64,000 bases of DNA from an uncultured Acetatifactor sp. (GCA_910586835.1 CAJUJU010000009.1:12573-76572), one strand, 5' to 3'. Numbered from the stretch's first letter, positions 17,323 to 25,370 are shown. Made by a program: numbers and translations. The notes: generated by a model from the letters alone, not told the origin.

Positions 17323-18075
17323 TCACTGGGCAACCGTGCTGATAATGATGTTCTGGGGCTCAATCTCCGTCTTGCGGGTCACGATATCCTCGATCTGCGC
17401 ACGCATGGCTTCGTCCAGGGAAGCAGCGTTCACCACCACGTCCACCGCATTTCCGTTGATGCTGACCACAACGTCCGTAAAGCCCTTGGCCTCCAGCAGA
17501 ATCTCTGCGGCCGCTTCCTTCTCCGCAATGGCCGTCATCTGAACCATGCTGTTCACGGCCTCCTGCTTCTGCTCGTCGGACAGTGCCGTGCTGTTGATGA
17601 TCTCCAGAAGGGTTTCCTTGTTCTTTGCCCTGGTCTGCTCCTTCAGAAGCTTTGCCTCTGAGAGGATTGCCATTCCTGTGGACGATGTGAACACTGCCTC
17701 CCCGGGAATCTCTCCCTCATCGGGTGTCTCTGTCTGCTCCGAAACGGGATTATTCTGGGATACCTGCAGATCCGAGTCCAGATAGTTATCCACCGGCGTA
17801 TCCTCCAGATCCGAATCCATGCTGTCGATGTCCGTCACCCCCGGCTGCAGAAGATCCTCCTCCGACAGTTCCAGAAGATCCTGCGTCGTGTAATTTTCCG
17901 TGACGATACCGTCGGATCCCGTGGGACTTGCGTCGCCGGTCTTTACATTGCTGTCGTCCACCTTCACATACTCGTCCTCCAGACTGCTTCCCGCAAACTG
18001 CAGATACCCTGCGATGGCAATCATGATTGCAAGAGCGGTTATCATAAGCTGATTTTTTTTGATTAGGTTTTTCAC
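17323..18075 (-). CDS. spoIIIAH: Stage III sporulation protein AH
   Basis: Mother-cell component of the SpoIIIA-SpoIIQ feeding-tube channel, 250 residues. One transmembrane segment (about 9-26, LMITALAIMIAIAGYLQF), an acidic low-complexity linker (about 30-125), then a YscJ/FliF-like ring-building domain (about 130-250) with a GNAVDVVVNAASLDEAMRAQIEDIV segment. In other spore formers this domain binds SpoIIQ across the intermembrane space. It is the last gene of the spoIIIA operon, 66 bases after spoIIIAG. Confidence 0.93.
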   Translation of the reverse strand: MKNLIKKNQLMITALAIMIAIAGYLQFAGSSLEDEYVKVDDSNVKTGDASPTGSDGIVTENYTTQDLLELSEEDLLQPGVTDIDSMDSDLEDTPVDNYLDSDLQVSQNNPVSEQTETPDEGEIPGEAVFTSSTGMAILSEAKLLKEQTRAKNKETLLEIINSTALSDEQKQEAVNSMVQMTAIAEKEAAAEILLEAKGFTDVVVSINGNAVDVVVNAASLDEAMRAQIEDIVTRKTEIEPQNIIISTVAQ

Positions 18076-18141
18076 GTCTTTTCCTTTCTTTCCGTTTTAC
18101 TGTTTTATTGTATGAGCCCGGAAACGGATATATGAGTACAA

Positions 18142-18786
18142 TTATTCCTTCATTCTCACCACCTTTACCTTGTGGGCCTCCACGCCGAACAGCGCCTGGA
18201 CGATCTCCGTCACTGTCCTGTTCACTTTCCCGGTTCCGGCTCCCTCCGCCACCACAAGCACGCCCTCAATCTCCGGCGCAAAGGATTTGACTACATAGGG
18301 AATGCTCACGCCGCCCTCCGTGCTGTATACCACACGTTCCTCCTGCTGACTGGTGTTCACCGACCGGTTTCCTCCCTGGGAATCCGTCTCCTCGGTGCTG
18401 GAACGGCTGTCGGAGTTTTCCTTCTCCACCACCAGCTCCCCGGAGGATTTCAGGGTAATCATCACCTGTACCCTGCCCACGGTATCAATCTCCGACAAGG
18501 CTTCCGTCAGTCGCTTCTCCAGCTCCGCTGCATATGAAGTACCGCTGTCCCATTCCGTCCGCCCTTCCTCTTTCTGCCCGGTTGTGCCGGCGGAGTACCC
18601 GGCCGGGGCTGTATCTGAATCCTGCTGTGTCCTCTCCCCCTCCTTCCCGCCGTCCCCCGTGGGAAGCGCAATGACAAACAGCAGAATACCCGCCAGTACC
18701 AGGATAATCAGATTATCCCGCTTCAGATATTTTTCCAGCCCCTTCTTTTTCAGCCATTCTCTCAGCCCCTTGCCCATCCCTCTCAC
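18142..18786 (-). CDS. spoIIIAG: Stage III sporulation protein AG
   Basis: Ring-forming channel protein of 214 residues. One transmembrane helix (about 27-42, LIILVLAGILLFVIAL) is followed by a serine/glutamate-rich linker and a YscJ/FliF-type domain (AELEKRLTEALSEIDTVG, RVQVMITLKSSGE; VKSFAPEIEGVLVVAEGAG) with a long insertion rich in SSTEETDSQGG, as in SpoIIIAG of Bacillus. The GTG start at 18786 overlaps the end of spoIIIAF; an ATG three codons on is possible. Confidence 0.92.
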   Translation of the reverse strand: MRGMGKGLREWLKKKGLEKYLKRDNLIILVLAGILLFVIALPTGDGGKEGERTQQDSDTAPAGYSAGTTGQKEEGRTEWDSGTSYAAELEKRLTEALSEIDTVGRVQVMITLKSSGELVVEKENSDSRSSTEETDSQGGNRSVNTSQQEERVVYSTEGGVSIPYVVKSFAPEIEGVLVVAEGAGTGKVNRTVTEIVQALFGVEAHKVKVVRMKE

Positions 18787-19304
18787 TTCGCCTTTCCCTC
18801 TTCTATTGACACGGAAATTTCAGGGACGGAAACCTCCGGAATCTTTACTGTCCCTGCCGCCTCCGCCTGTACTCCCTCCGCATCCTGTCCCCCTGTATCC
18901 TTCTGTCCTGTGCCCTCCTCTTCTGTCCCGTTCCATCCCGCGCTTTTCTCTTCTCGTCCCTCTTCCGCTTCGCTTCCCTCTTGCTGCTCGTCCACCCTCC
19001 TTCGGATCTCCTCCAGGGTCATATTCTCCAGCAGCTTATCCGCCTCCGCCGCCTCCCGCGTCACGGCCTGCATCTCCTGTTCCAGCTGCGTCCGGAACTG
19101 TTCCAGCTTTCTCGCCGTCTCCTCCATCCCTCCGCCCAGCAGAAAGCTGCCGATTGGAAGAAACAGCTGGATCAGGATCATCACGCTGACCAGAAGCTTC
19201 AAGTACTTTTCATAAGCCTCATTTGGCCTGAAATGCACAATCGCCTGGGCGCAAATCATAAACATACCCACCCTACAGATCGCCTGAAACAAAGGATTCC
19301 GCAT
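18783..19304 (-). CDS. spoIIIAF: Stage III sporulation protein AF
   Basis: A 173-residue membrane protein. Two N-terminal transmembrane helices (about 8-24 and 37-56) are followed by a coiled coil (about 60-110, EETARKLEQFRTQLEQEM) and a long low-complexity Glu/Gly/Ala tail ending in PEVSVPEISVSI. The position between AE and AG and the topology identify it. Only its first half resembles known SpoIIIAF; the tail is lineage-specific. Confidence 0.85.
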   Translation of the reverse strand: MRNPLFQAICRVGMFMICAQAIVHFRPNEAYEKYLKLLVSVMILIQLFLPIGSFLLGGGMEETARKLEQFRTQLEQEMQAVTREAAEADKLLENMTLEEIRRRVDEQQEGSEAEEGREEKSAGWNGTEEEGTGQKDTGGQDAEGVQAEAAGTVKIPEVSVPEISVSIEEGKAK

Positions 19305-19322
19305 ACTTTCCTCCTCTTTTTT

Positions 19323-20369
19323 TTATGATGAGACCGTTACCACCGCCACACAGATCAGAAACAGTAAAATAGCGGTTCCGGTAATCCGCAACAACAGAAG
19401 CCCCGCATCTCCCGTCCGGTTGGCACAGGTGGTAATCCTTCTGTCGCTTATCACGCCCATAAAAGCGGCGGAGCACTTCAATACGCCGGCGATCACGCCG
19501 ATCTTGAAAAGCGGCGCGGCACAGAGCACCAGTATGAGAATCAAAAGCACCACGCCGATACTGTTTTTGATCACAAGGGCAGAACCCAGCACCAGCTCCA
19601 CCGCCCCGTCCGCCACGCTCCCCACCCCGGGTATGACGGACACCAGCTTCTGCAGAGTGGATTTGCGCACCGAGTCCACCACCGGCGTGATTAGTGCCTG
19701 GAATACACTGATTCCGGTTATGACACCCACCGCTCCCTTCAGCACCCAGCCAATCCCCTTTTCCAAAAGATCTATCAGCAGCGTCAGCTTCTCCTCCTCC
19801 CAGATCCCGTTCACCACAGAAAGCATGGCCACACTGTAAACCAGCGGAATGATCCCCTGTGCCAGAATACATTCCACACCGTAGATAACCAGCAGCATAA
19901 GCTGGCACGCCACCATGGCCGTGGCGGCGCCGCCGGAAACTCCAACCGAAAGAAGATAGGCGGGAGACAGCAGCCGGATGAAAAGCGTAATGTTTTCCAG
20001 CGTATTCAACGCCGTATCCGCCGCCTGGGAAAAGCACTGCAGCAGAATTGCCGTAAACAGCAGATACATAAAATAAAAGCTTAAATCTGCCACCTGATGC
20101 ATGTCAAAGATCTCCGCAAAACGCGTGACCAGGGAGGAAACGATCCCCAATACCAGCAGCCAGAGAAATACATTTTTCAGCCCCGCCGCCTGACTGAGAA
20201 AATCATTGACCACCCCCGAAAAAAGGCCTGCCAGAGCCCCCAGGACATCTCCCTCCATCACCTGGCCCAAAAGCCGTTCCGTGGAAATCCCCGTATCCGG
20301 AAAAAGCTGCCTCACTCCCGCCTCCAGGCGGTCCAATCCGAAATCCTGCCAGATCGTACTCAGATCCAC
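19323..20369 (-). CDS. spoIIIAE: Stage III sporulation protein AE
   Basis: Polytopic membrane subunit of the SpoIIIA complex, 348 residues with about 6-8 hydrophobic segments from residue 65 onward. Family-typical stretches are SPAYLLSVGVSGGAATA, KSTLQKLVSVIPGVGSVADG and ALVIKNSIGVVLLILILV. The GTG at 20369 has a GGGGGGG ribosome site 8 bases upstream. It begins directly with a soluble acidic segment (LSTIWQDFGLDRLE) and lacks the cleavable signal peptide of Bacillus SpoIIIAE. No hydrophobic extension exists upstream in this frame, because a TGA stops it about 20 codons back. Confidence 0.9.
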   Translation of the reverse strand: MDLSTIWQDFGLDRLEAGVRQLFPDTGISTERLLGQVMEGDVLGALAGLFSGVVNDFLSQAAGLKNVFLWLLVLGIVSSLVTRFAEIFDMHQVADLSFYFMYLLFTAILLQCFSQAADTALNTLENITLFIRLLSPAYLLSVGVSGGAATAMVACQLMLLVIYGVECILAQGIIPLVYSVAMLSVVNGIWEEEKLTLLIDLLEKGIGWVLKGAVGVITGISVFQALITPVVDSVRKSTLQKLVSVIPGVGSVADGAVELVLGSALVIKNSIGVVLLILILVLCAAPLFKIGVIAGVLKCSAAFMGVISDRRITTCANRTGDAGLLLLRITGTAILLFLICVAVVTVSS

Positions 20370-20382
20370 GTTATACCCCCCC

Positions 20383-20397
20383 GCGCCGCGGCGGCGC
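20383..20397 (-). promoter_or_regulatory. GC hairpin between spoIIIAD and spoIIIAE
   Basis: GCGCCG and CGGCGC (20383-20388 and 20392-20397) form a 6-bp all-GC stem with a 3-base loop. It sits directly before the G-rich ribosome binding site of spoIIIAE and just after the spoIIIAD stop. It could slow ribosomes or modulate AE translation; no T-run follows, so it is not a normal terminator. Confidence 0.5.
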
Positions 20398-20784
20398 CTA
20401 CAGAAAGCTCTGTATTTGTTCGATCACCGCAAACAGAATGGGCAGTCCCGCAAACATTACCGACAGCTTGCCCAATATTTCTATCTGCCCTGCCACCGTC
20501 TGATACCCGGCATCCTTGCAGATACCGGCGCTGAACTCACAGATATAAGTGATCCCTATGACCTTCAGCAAAATGGCAAGATAACTCTCCATTCCTCCCA
20601 GATAGCTCCGCAGCTTTCCGAACTGCGCGGTCACGGCCTCCACCTGACGCAGCGCATGGCCGAAGACCAGGATTCCGATGGCCAGTCCGATATAAACGCC
20701 ATATTCCGGCTTCTGTCCCTTAAACTGGACTGCAAGCAACACGCCCGCCACACCCAGAAACGCCACTCTTACAAGATCCTGCAT
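20398..20784 (-). CDS. spoIIIAD: Stage III sporulation protein AD
   Basis: A 128-residue membrane protein with four hydrophobic segments. Family matches include VAFLGVAGVLLAVQFKGQKPEYGVYIGLAIG and YICEFSAGICKDAGYQTVAGQIEILGKL. The ATG at 20784 has AGGAGG 5 bases upstream; a longer frame from 20820 lacks a site. It belongs to the AC/AD pair of the SpoIIIA complex. Confidence 0.93.
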   Translation of the reverse strand: MQDLVRVAFLGVAGVLLAVQFKGQKPEYGVYIGLAIGILVFGHALRQVEAVTAQFGKLRSYLGGMESYLAILLKVIGITYICEFSAGICKDAGYQTVAGQIEILGKLSVMFAGLPILFAVIEQIQSFL

Positions 20785-20816
20785 GACAACCTCCTGAAAC
20801 TCTGCCGCCTTATCCC

Positions 20817-21011
20817 TCACAGCGAAAACAATGTCTGAATGGTCTCAAACAGTTCATATATGTACGGCACGATCCACGACAGCACAAGAAGCAGGCCGGC
20901 CAGACTGATCAGGAAGGCGTGCTCCTCCCGCCCGCTGTGTTTCAGCACCTGGCTGAGTATCGTAACAAGAATTCCAACTGCCGCTATCTTAAATATCAGA
21001 CTTACTCCCAT
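20817..21011 (-). CDS. spoIIIAC: Stage III sporulation protein AC
   Basis: A 64-residue protein with two transmembrane helices (GVSLIFKIAAVGILVTILSQVL and HAFLISLAGLLLVLSWIVPYIYEL), the standard SpoIIIAC architecture. The ATG at 21011 follows an AGGGG site by 8 bases. It lies between spoIIIAB and spoIIIAD in the conserved order. Confidence 0.92.
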   Translation of the reverse strand: MGVSLIFKIAAVGILVTILSQVLKHSGREEHAFLISLAGLLLVLSWIVPYIYELFETIQTLFSL

Positions 21012-21067
21012 GCTTATACCCCTGTACGCGCACCGCGCGCACCAACCCATCTTTTACTTTTCGTTTC

Positions 21068-21586
21068 TCAGCACAATACAAGAAGAATCAGCAGGCCTCC
21101 CAGTGCTCCCAGCCCCACCGCCATCCGGCACCGTTCCACATTTCCGCGCTCCAAGCTGTCCGCCCTGGTCTCAATCCGTACCCTGCTCTGCTCTATCATC
21201 CTCAACTGCATCTGTCCGTCCGTAAATCCGTTTCCCGGAACAAAGCGGAAAAAATCCTCCTGATCCTCCTCCGTCAGGGGCAGACTGTCCAGCGCCTCAC
21301 CCACACACTCCCGGAAAACCGCGCCAAAACGCTCCCCCGTGTTCTGTCCCATCCTGTCCGCCACCTGCCGAAAGGCCTCCCTGCAGGGCGACGGCAGCCT
21401 TCCCGCCACACGTCCGCAGCACTCCGGCAGAGTTTCCCTTCCGTAACGTACCTCGCTGCCCAGAAGCTCCAGAATTGTCCGCAAAAGTCCCAGCGCCCGG
21501 ATCCTGCCCAGAAGCTGTTCCCTGTACCACAGCCCCAGCCCGAGACAGCCCGTCAGAATCATGCAGGCCCCGGCCGCCCTAAGCAT
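21068..21586 (-). CDS. spoIIIAB: Stage III sporulation protein AB
   Basis: A 172-residue protein with an N-terminal hydrophobic segment (about 2-20) and a C-terminal one (about 153-171), with a helical domain between (LRTILELLGSEVRYGRETLPE; FRFVPGNGFTDGQMQL). This is the SpoIIIAB/SpoAB family, related to type II secretion F-domain proteins. Its start overlaps the end of spoIIIAA by 8 bases. Confidence 0.92.
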   Translation of the reverse strand: MLRAAGACMILTGCLGLGLWYREQLLGRIRALGLLRTILELLGSEVRYGRETLPECCGRVAGRLPSPCREAFRQVADRMGQNTGERFGAVFRECVGEALDSLPLTEEDQEDFFRFVPGNGFTDGQMQLRMIEQSRVRIETRADSLERGNVERCRMAVGLGALGGLLILLVLC

Positions 21587-22517
21587 CCGCGTCCCAGCCT
21601 TCCTGTATTTTCTTTACCACACAACTGCCGTTTTCCTTACCAAGGACGATAATCATCTGAAACAATTGCCTCCAAAGCCCTTCCGGCACGTCAAAGCGCT
21701 TTATGATATCCTCCGGCCCCTCCCCGTGGGCAGTAGCCATAATATTGCTGCCGCAGGCCGCCGCGCTGCGCAGCGCCTCAAACTCCTCTCTGCTCCCCAG
21801 CTCATCTATGGCAATGACCTCCGGAGACATGGATCTGAGAAGCATCATCATCCCCAGACTCTTGGGACAGGCATCCAACACATCCGTCCGCAGCCCCACA
21901 TCATTTTGGGGAAGCCCGCAGCAGGAACCGGCAATCTCGGAGCGCTCATCCACCACTCCCACAGTCCTGCCTCTTCCGTACACATTCCCGTCGGAAACCT
22001 GCCGGATCAGATCCCGCAGCAGCGTTGTCTTTCCGCAGCCCGGCGGAGATAAGATCAACACGTTTTTCGGCACTCCCCTCCGGTATACATCGGGAAGAAC
22101 CTTGTCCGCCGCCCCTCTTATCTGATGAGATATCCGAATATTCAGAAACCGCACATTTTTTATGGTGCGGATACATCCTTCCCTCTCCATTACGACTTGT
22201 CCTGCAACCCCTACCCGGTGTCCGCCGTTTACGGTAAGGAATCCCTGCCTCAGCTCCTCCTCAAAGGCGTAGGGAGAGTAGCTGCAGATGTGCTCCAGAA
22301 GCTCCTCCAGCTCCGTCCCCGTGACAATCCGCCCCCTGGCAGGGCTGTCCGTAAAATTACCCTCTTTATCCAGAAAGGTCTCTCTGCTCCCCAGGTACAC
22401 CACTGCCGGCTGTCCCACCCGCAGACGAATTTCTCTCAGCCTTGCCTGACAAGACGCTGTCTTTTCCCAGAATGCTCTTCTCTCAAACGGGAACAGCTGC
22501 AGAATCGAATTATCCAA
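21579..22517 (-). CDS. spoIIIAA: Stage III sporulation protein AA (ATPase)
   Basis: ATPase of the SpoIIIA complex, 312 residues from my chosen start. Walker A LSPPGCGKTTLLRD, then VGVVDERSEIAG and Walker B-like SPEVIAIDELGS, followed by AAACGSNIMATAHGEG: the secretion-ATPase fold. I choose a TTG at 22517, with GGGAGG about 8 bases upstream. A frame opening at 22556 would start inside a sigma-E-type -10 element (22555-22562) and therefore upstream of the transcript. First gene of the eight-gene spoIIIA operon. Confidence 0.92.
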   Translation of the reverse strand: MDNSILQLFPFERRAFWEKTASCQARLREIRLRVGQPAVVYLGSRETFLDKEGNFTDSPARGRIVTGTELEELLEHICSYSPYAFEEELRQGFLTVNGGHRVGVAGQVVMEREGCIRTIKNVRFLNIRISHQIRGAADKVLPDVYRRGVPKNVLILSPPGCGKTTLLRDLIRQVSDGNVYGRGRTVGVVDERSEIAGSCCGLPQNDVGLRTDVLDACPKSLGMMMLLRSMSPEVIAIDELGSREEFEALRSAAACGSNIMATAHGEGPEDIIKRFDVPEGLWRQLFQMIIVLGKENGSCVVKKIQEGWDADA

Positions 22518-22554
22518 AATCACACCTCCCGTCACACTTTGTCCTTCTCTCTCC

Positions 22555-22582
22555 AATATATGAAAAACCTGCCGGGATATTC
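22555..22582 (-). promoter_or_regulatory. Sigma-E-type promoter of spoIIIA operon
   Basis: On the minus strand, GAATATC (22576-22582), 13 bases, then CATATATT (22555-22562). These match the mother-cell sigma-E elements (KMATATT and CATACANT) at 6 of 7 and 7 of 8 positions. Mother-cell expression is what spoIIIA requires. The spacing is close to that of known sigma-E promoters. Confidence 0.65.
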
Positions 22583-22640
22583 CTGTTTTTCGGTTTTCCC
22601 GTTTGTATGGAAAAAAGAACAGATTTTTTTTGAAAAGCTA

Positions 22641-22669
22641 TAGACAAACAAAAACAGGAATGGTATCCT
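22641..22669 (+). promoter_or_regulatory. Sigma-A promoter of glycyl radical gene
   Basis: TAGACA (22641-22646), 17 bases, TATCCT (22664-22669). The predicted start lies near 22677, giving a leader of about 45 bases that ends in GGAGG before the ATG at 22723. Confidence 0.55.
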
Positions 22670-22722
22670 GTAAGCGTAGAAAACAATAACAATTCCTATT
22701 ATCAAAACGGAGGTATTTTTAT

Positions 22723-22968
22723 ATGAGCAATGCAAGCAGCGCACAGGTAGACAATCTTGTAAATCTTCTTGACGGTTATGCCACAAAAGGCGGGCATCAT
22801 TTGAATGTCAATGTATTAAACCGTGACACTCTACTGGATGCACAGAAGCATCCCGAAAATTATCCCCAGCTCACCATCCGTGTCAGCGGATATGCCGTAA
22901 ACTTTATCAAGCTGACTCCGGAACAGCAGGCTGACGTGATCAGCCGTACCTTCCACGAAGGGATCTAA
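22723..22968 (+). CDS. Stand-alone glycyl radical protein (GrcA-like)
   Basis: An 81-residue protein almost identical in pattern to the C-terminal end of pyruvate formate-lyase: GHHLNVNVLNRDTLLDAQ, then YPQLTIRVSGYAVNF and LTPEQQADVISRTF. G56 in RVSGYAV is the radical glycine. In E. coli, GrcA (YfiD) is a spare radical domain that restores PFL cleaved by oxygen; this protein is shorter and lacks most of the GrcA N-terminal extension. GGAGG lies 8 bases before the ATG. It is monocistronic, with its own promoter and terminator. No PFL or activase is nearby. Confidence 0.88.
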   Translation: MSNASSAQVDNLVNLLDGYATKGGHHLNVNVLNRDTLLDAQKHPENYPQLTIRVSGYAVNFIKLTPEQQADVISRTFHEGI

Positions 22969-22997
22969 ACTTTGCTTTTACCGCACAATCTCCATAA

Positions 22998-23047
22998 AAA
23001 GGGCGTCGCCGGCAAATAACTGCCGGGCGACGCCCTTCTCTTTTTCT
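22998..23047. terminator. Bidirectional terminator
   Basis: GGGCGTCGCC-GGCA and TGCC-G-GGCGACGCCC (23001-23014 and 23021-23035) form a long stem with one bulged G and a short AT loop. It is followed by CTCTTTTTC on the plus strand and TTTTTATGG on the minus strand. It serves the convergent glycyl radical gene and the transglutaminase-like gene. Confidence 0.85.
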
Positions 23048-23059
23048 ATTTTTCGGTAT

Positions 23060-24571
23060 TTAATAGGTGAGAATGCTGTGGAACAGATTATAATAGCCGC
23101 CGCCCAGACGCTGTACCTGAAGCTGAATCACAAAATGATCCACATCCAGTTCCTTCAGCGCCTCCTCCACATAGCCCTTTTCATGGCTGCCGGTACTGTA
23201 AGCCCGCTCCACAGAAGGCCAGAGCGACTCCGGTATCACGTTCGTAAACAAAATATCACCCGTCCCCGCCTGCTTCAGCTGTTTCTCACAGTCCTCATAG
23301 TATTCCTCCAGCGTATCCAGGACATCCTCCTCCCTGATTCCTGCTTTCTCCAGGTTTTCCCTGCGCTTTTCCTCCTCGCTGATTTCCGGCTCTTCCTCCT
23401 CAGGTTCTTCACTCTCCTGCCATTCCATCGGCTTCTGGGGATTGGGGTTAATATGGTCGTCCACGATACTGCCCGTTCCCTCCGTCGTCCCGTCCCCCTC
23501 CGCGGGGCTCTCCACACACGCCGGCAGCCAGACCGAAAGGTCTGTCCTGGCATGCGTCGCCGCGAACGCTTCGTCCGATTTGTTATAATAGTCATAGGTT
23601 GCAGGCTCCGTGTCGTCCCAGGTCACATCCACATTCCGGAAGGTGCTGCCCAGTTTCACGATATTCCAGGCATGATCTCCCCCTGCATACCCGGTGCAGA
23701 AATAGCAGGGAATCCCGAGCTGCTGCAGCAGATACTGAAATGCCTTGGAATATCCCGCACAGACACTTTTTCCCCGTACCAGCGCACTGTATGCACTTTG
23801 ATTCATCCCCGCCGACATATCGTAATCCGCAATCTGCAGCAGTGCATCATGGACATACTTTTCTTTCTCATACGGATCGGACAACTCCCTGGCTCCGGAC
23901 AGGATCTTCTCCGCACTGGCCAAAAAGCTGCTCTGAGCCGCCTCCAGATTATCCGCGGCCTCATTGTATTCCAACGAGATCTCCACACAGATACCTGTCT
24001 TCAGATACTTACAGGAAAACTCCGCATCCAGCCAGAACAACTCCGGATGATCGTTGTACACCGCCTCCACCACGTTTTTCGCCTGCCCGGCTGTGATCGC
24101 CACAACAGGTGTGAAGGAAGTGTTCAGGTGCAGTGTGTTGGCATAAACCTGACTGTAAACCTGCTTCAGGGTTTCGTCCAACATGGCATAATAGGGATAG
24201 TACTCTTCAGAAAAACTGTTTCCGGCTCCCGTTTCCCCGGGTGCAAGAATACTTCCCAGATTGTCCGCTTCCTCCTGGGAAATCTCTTCTTCCTGCCCCG
24301 TGACAGGCCGATTGCCCACCAGACCGCCCACACTCTCCGGCACGTCCTGGGGCATATTTTCCGGCGCCTGATAGCCGCCGTTTCCCTCCCCGGGCCGCAC
24401 GCCGGGCGGCGCTTCCTCACCCCCTTGCCCGCCGGGTTCTCCCTGCAGACGCTGAACCTGCTCCGCCAACTCCCCCGTGAGCGTCGGATTCAGCGCACAG
24501 ATCAAAATTCCCACACAGGAAACCATCAAAATTCCAATTATAAAATACAGTATCTTTTTTATCAGTTTCAT
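23060..24571 (-). CDS. Membrane-anchored transglutaminase-like protein
   Basis: A 503-residue protein with an N-terminal transmembrane anchor (about 7-27, ILYFIIGILMVSCVGILICAL), a Gly/Glu/Pro-rich linker to about 115, a transglutaminase-like domain (about 130-320) and an acidic, charged C-terminal region of about 130 residues. The triad is visible as SVCAGYSKAFQYLL (Cys), GDHAWNIVKL (His) and FRNVDVTWDD (Asp). A middle region (DETLKQVYSQVYANTLHL, VYNDHPELFWLDAEF) is shared with the lipoprotein at 13170-14450, so the two are paralogues with different anchors. Function is unknown; cell-wall or exoprotein processing is a guess. Confidence 0.8.
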   Translation of the reverse strand: MKLIKKILYFIIGILMVSCVGILICALNPTLTGELAEQVQRLQGEPGGQGGEEAPPGVRPGEGNGGYQAPENMPQDVPESVGGLVGNRPVTGQEEEISQEEADNLGSILAPGETGAGNSFSEEYYPYYAMLDETLKQVYSQVYANTLHLNTSFTPVVAITAGQAKNVVEAVYNDHPELFWLDAEFSCKYLKTGICVEISLEYNEAADNLEAAQSSFLASAEKILSGARELSDPYEKEKYVHDALLQIADYDMSAGMNQSAYSALVRGKSVCAGYSKAFQYLLQQLGIPCYFCTGYAGGDHAWNIVKLGSTFRNVDVTWDDTEPATYDYYNKSDEAFAATHARTDLSVWLPACVESPAEGDGTTEGTGSIVDDHINPNPQKPMEWQESEEPEEEEPEISEEEKRRENLEKAGIREEDVLDTLEEYYEDCEKQLKQAGTGDILFTNVIPESLWPSVERAYSTGSHEKGYVEEALKELDVDHFVIQLQVQRLGGGYYNLFHSILTY

Positions 24572-24595
24572 TGTTTCTGCCCTAACTGTACAAGC

Positions 24596-25321
24596 CTACC
24601 AAAAATAATTTATCACAAAAACCAATCCGATCTGCATCGCCGCCAAAAAGAAAGCCAGAATGGCCATCGCCCTGACTGCCCACGGATGTGCGCTTTCCCC
24701 GCTCCTTTTCAACGCAAGCATTCCGAAAACGATTCCCAGGATGGAAAAAGACCAGCCGAACATCAGCGCAAAAATCCCCAGAAGCAGACCGCTGTCCATC
24801 CCTGCCTGCCGTTTCCCGGGGGAAGAATTGCCGACAGAAGGAGGAACCGGGCTGCCGCCGGGCATACTCCTTTGTCCCGGAACCCGTCCCTGCTGCCACG
24901 CCGTATCCGCCTTCCAGACATCGTGGTTCGAGCCATGGACTCCGTCGTGATGAAGAGGATCCGAACCGACATGCCCGCCGGCAAGTGCGGCGGCATTCTG
25001 CCTCTTCAAACGCTCGGCCAGCCCTTCCAGCGCCGCACGAAACTCCCGCCTGCTGGCTCCGCCTCCCACACCGGCCAGATCCATTTCACGGCCAAACGGC
25101 CCCTTCAGCCACGCCTCCACATGGAAAACTCCGTCGGCATAGAACCACTTCATATAACGCTCCACGCCGTGAGAATCCTTCAGCCGATACACCATCTCGC
25201 CATTCCAGTCCGTGCGGGAAAACCGATTGTGATAGATAAAATCCTCCAAAAGAACACTGACCACATCGATGGGCTGATCCAACCGTACATCATTTATATA
25301 TCTGCTCATCTTATGTCTCAT
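24596..25321 (-). CDS. Two-TM protein of unknown function
   Basis: A 241-residue protein. The N-terminal half (1-110) is soluble, with FSRTDWNGEMVYRLKDSHGVERYMKWFYADGVF and EAWLKGPFGREMDL. A Gly/Pro/His-rich linker follows, then two C-terminal transmembrane helices (about 180-200 and 217-237) of the DUF4190 type (GLLLGIFALMFGWSFSILGIVFGMLALKRS). No specific role is recognised. The start is uncertain: ATG at 25321 or at 25309, neither with a good ribosome site. It lies 24 bases before the transglutaminase-like gene and is probably co-transcribed with it. Confidence 0.65.
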   Translation of the reverse strand: MRHKMSRYINDVRLDQPIDVVSVLLEDFIYHNRFSRTDWNGEMVYRLKDSHGVERYMKWFYADGVFHVEAWLKGPFGREMDLAGVGGGASRREFRAALEGLAERLKRQNAAALAGGHVGSDPLHHDGVHGSNHDVWKADTAWQQGRVPGQRSMPGGSPVPPSVGNSSPGKRQAGMDSGLLLGIFALMFGWSFSILGIVFGMLALKRSGESAHPWAVRAMAILAFFLAAMQIGLVFVINYFW

Positions 25322-25370
25322 CTTTCCGCCGGACCGCGCGCATCCGCCCCGTATCTGTCAGAACGAACTG

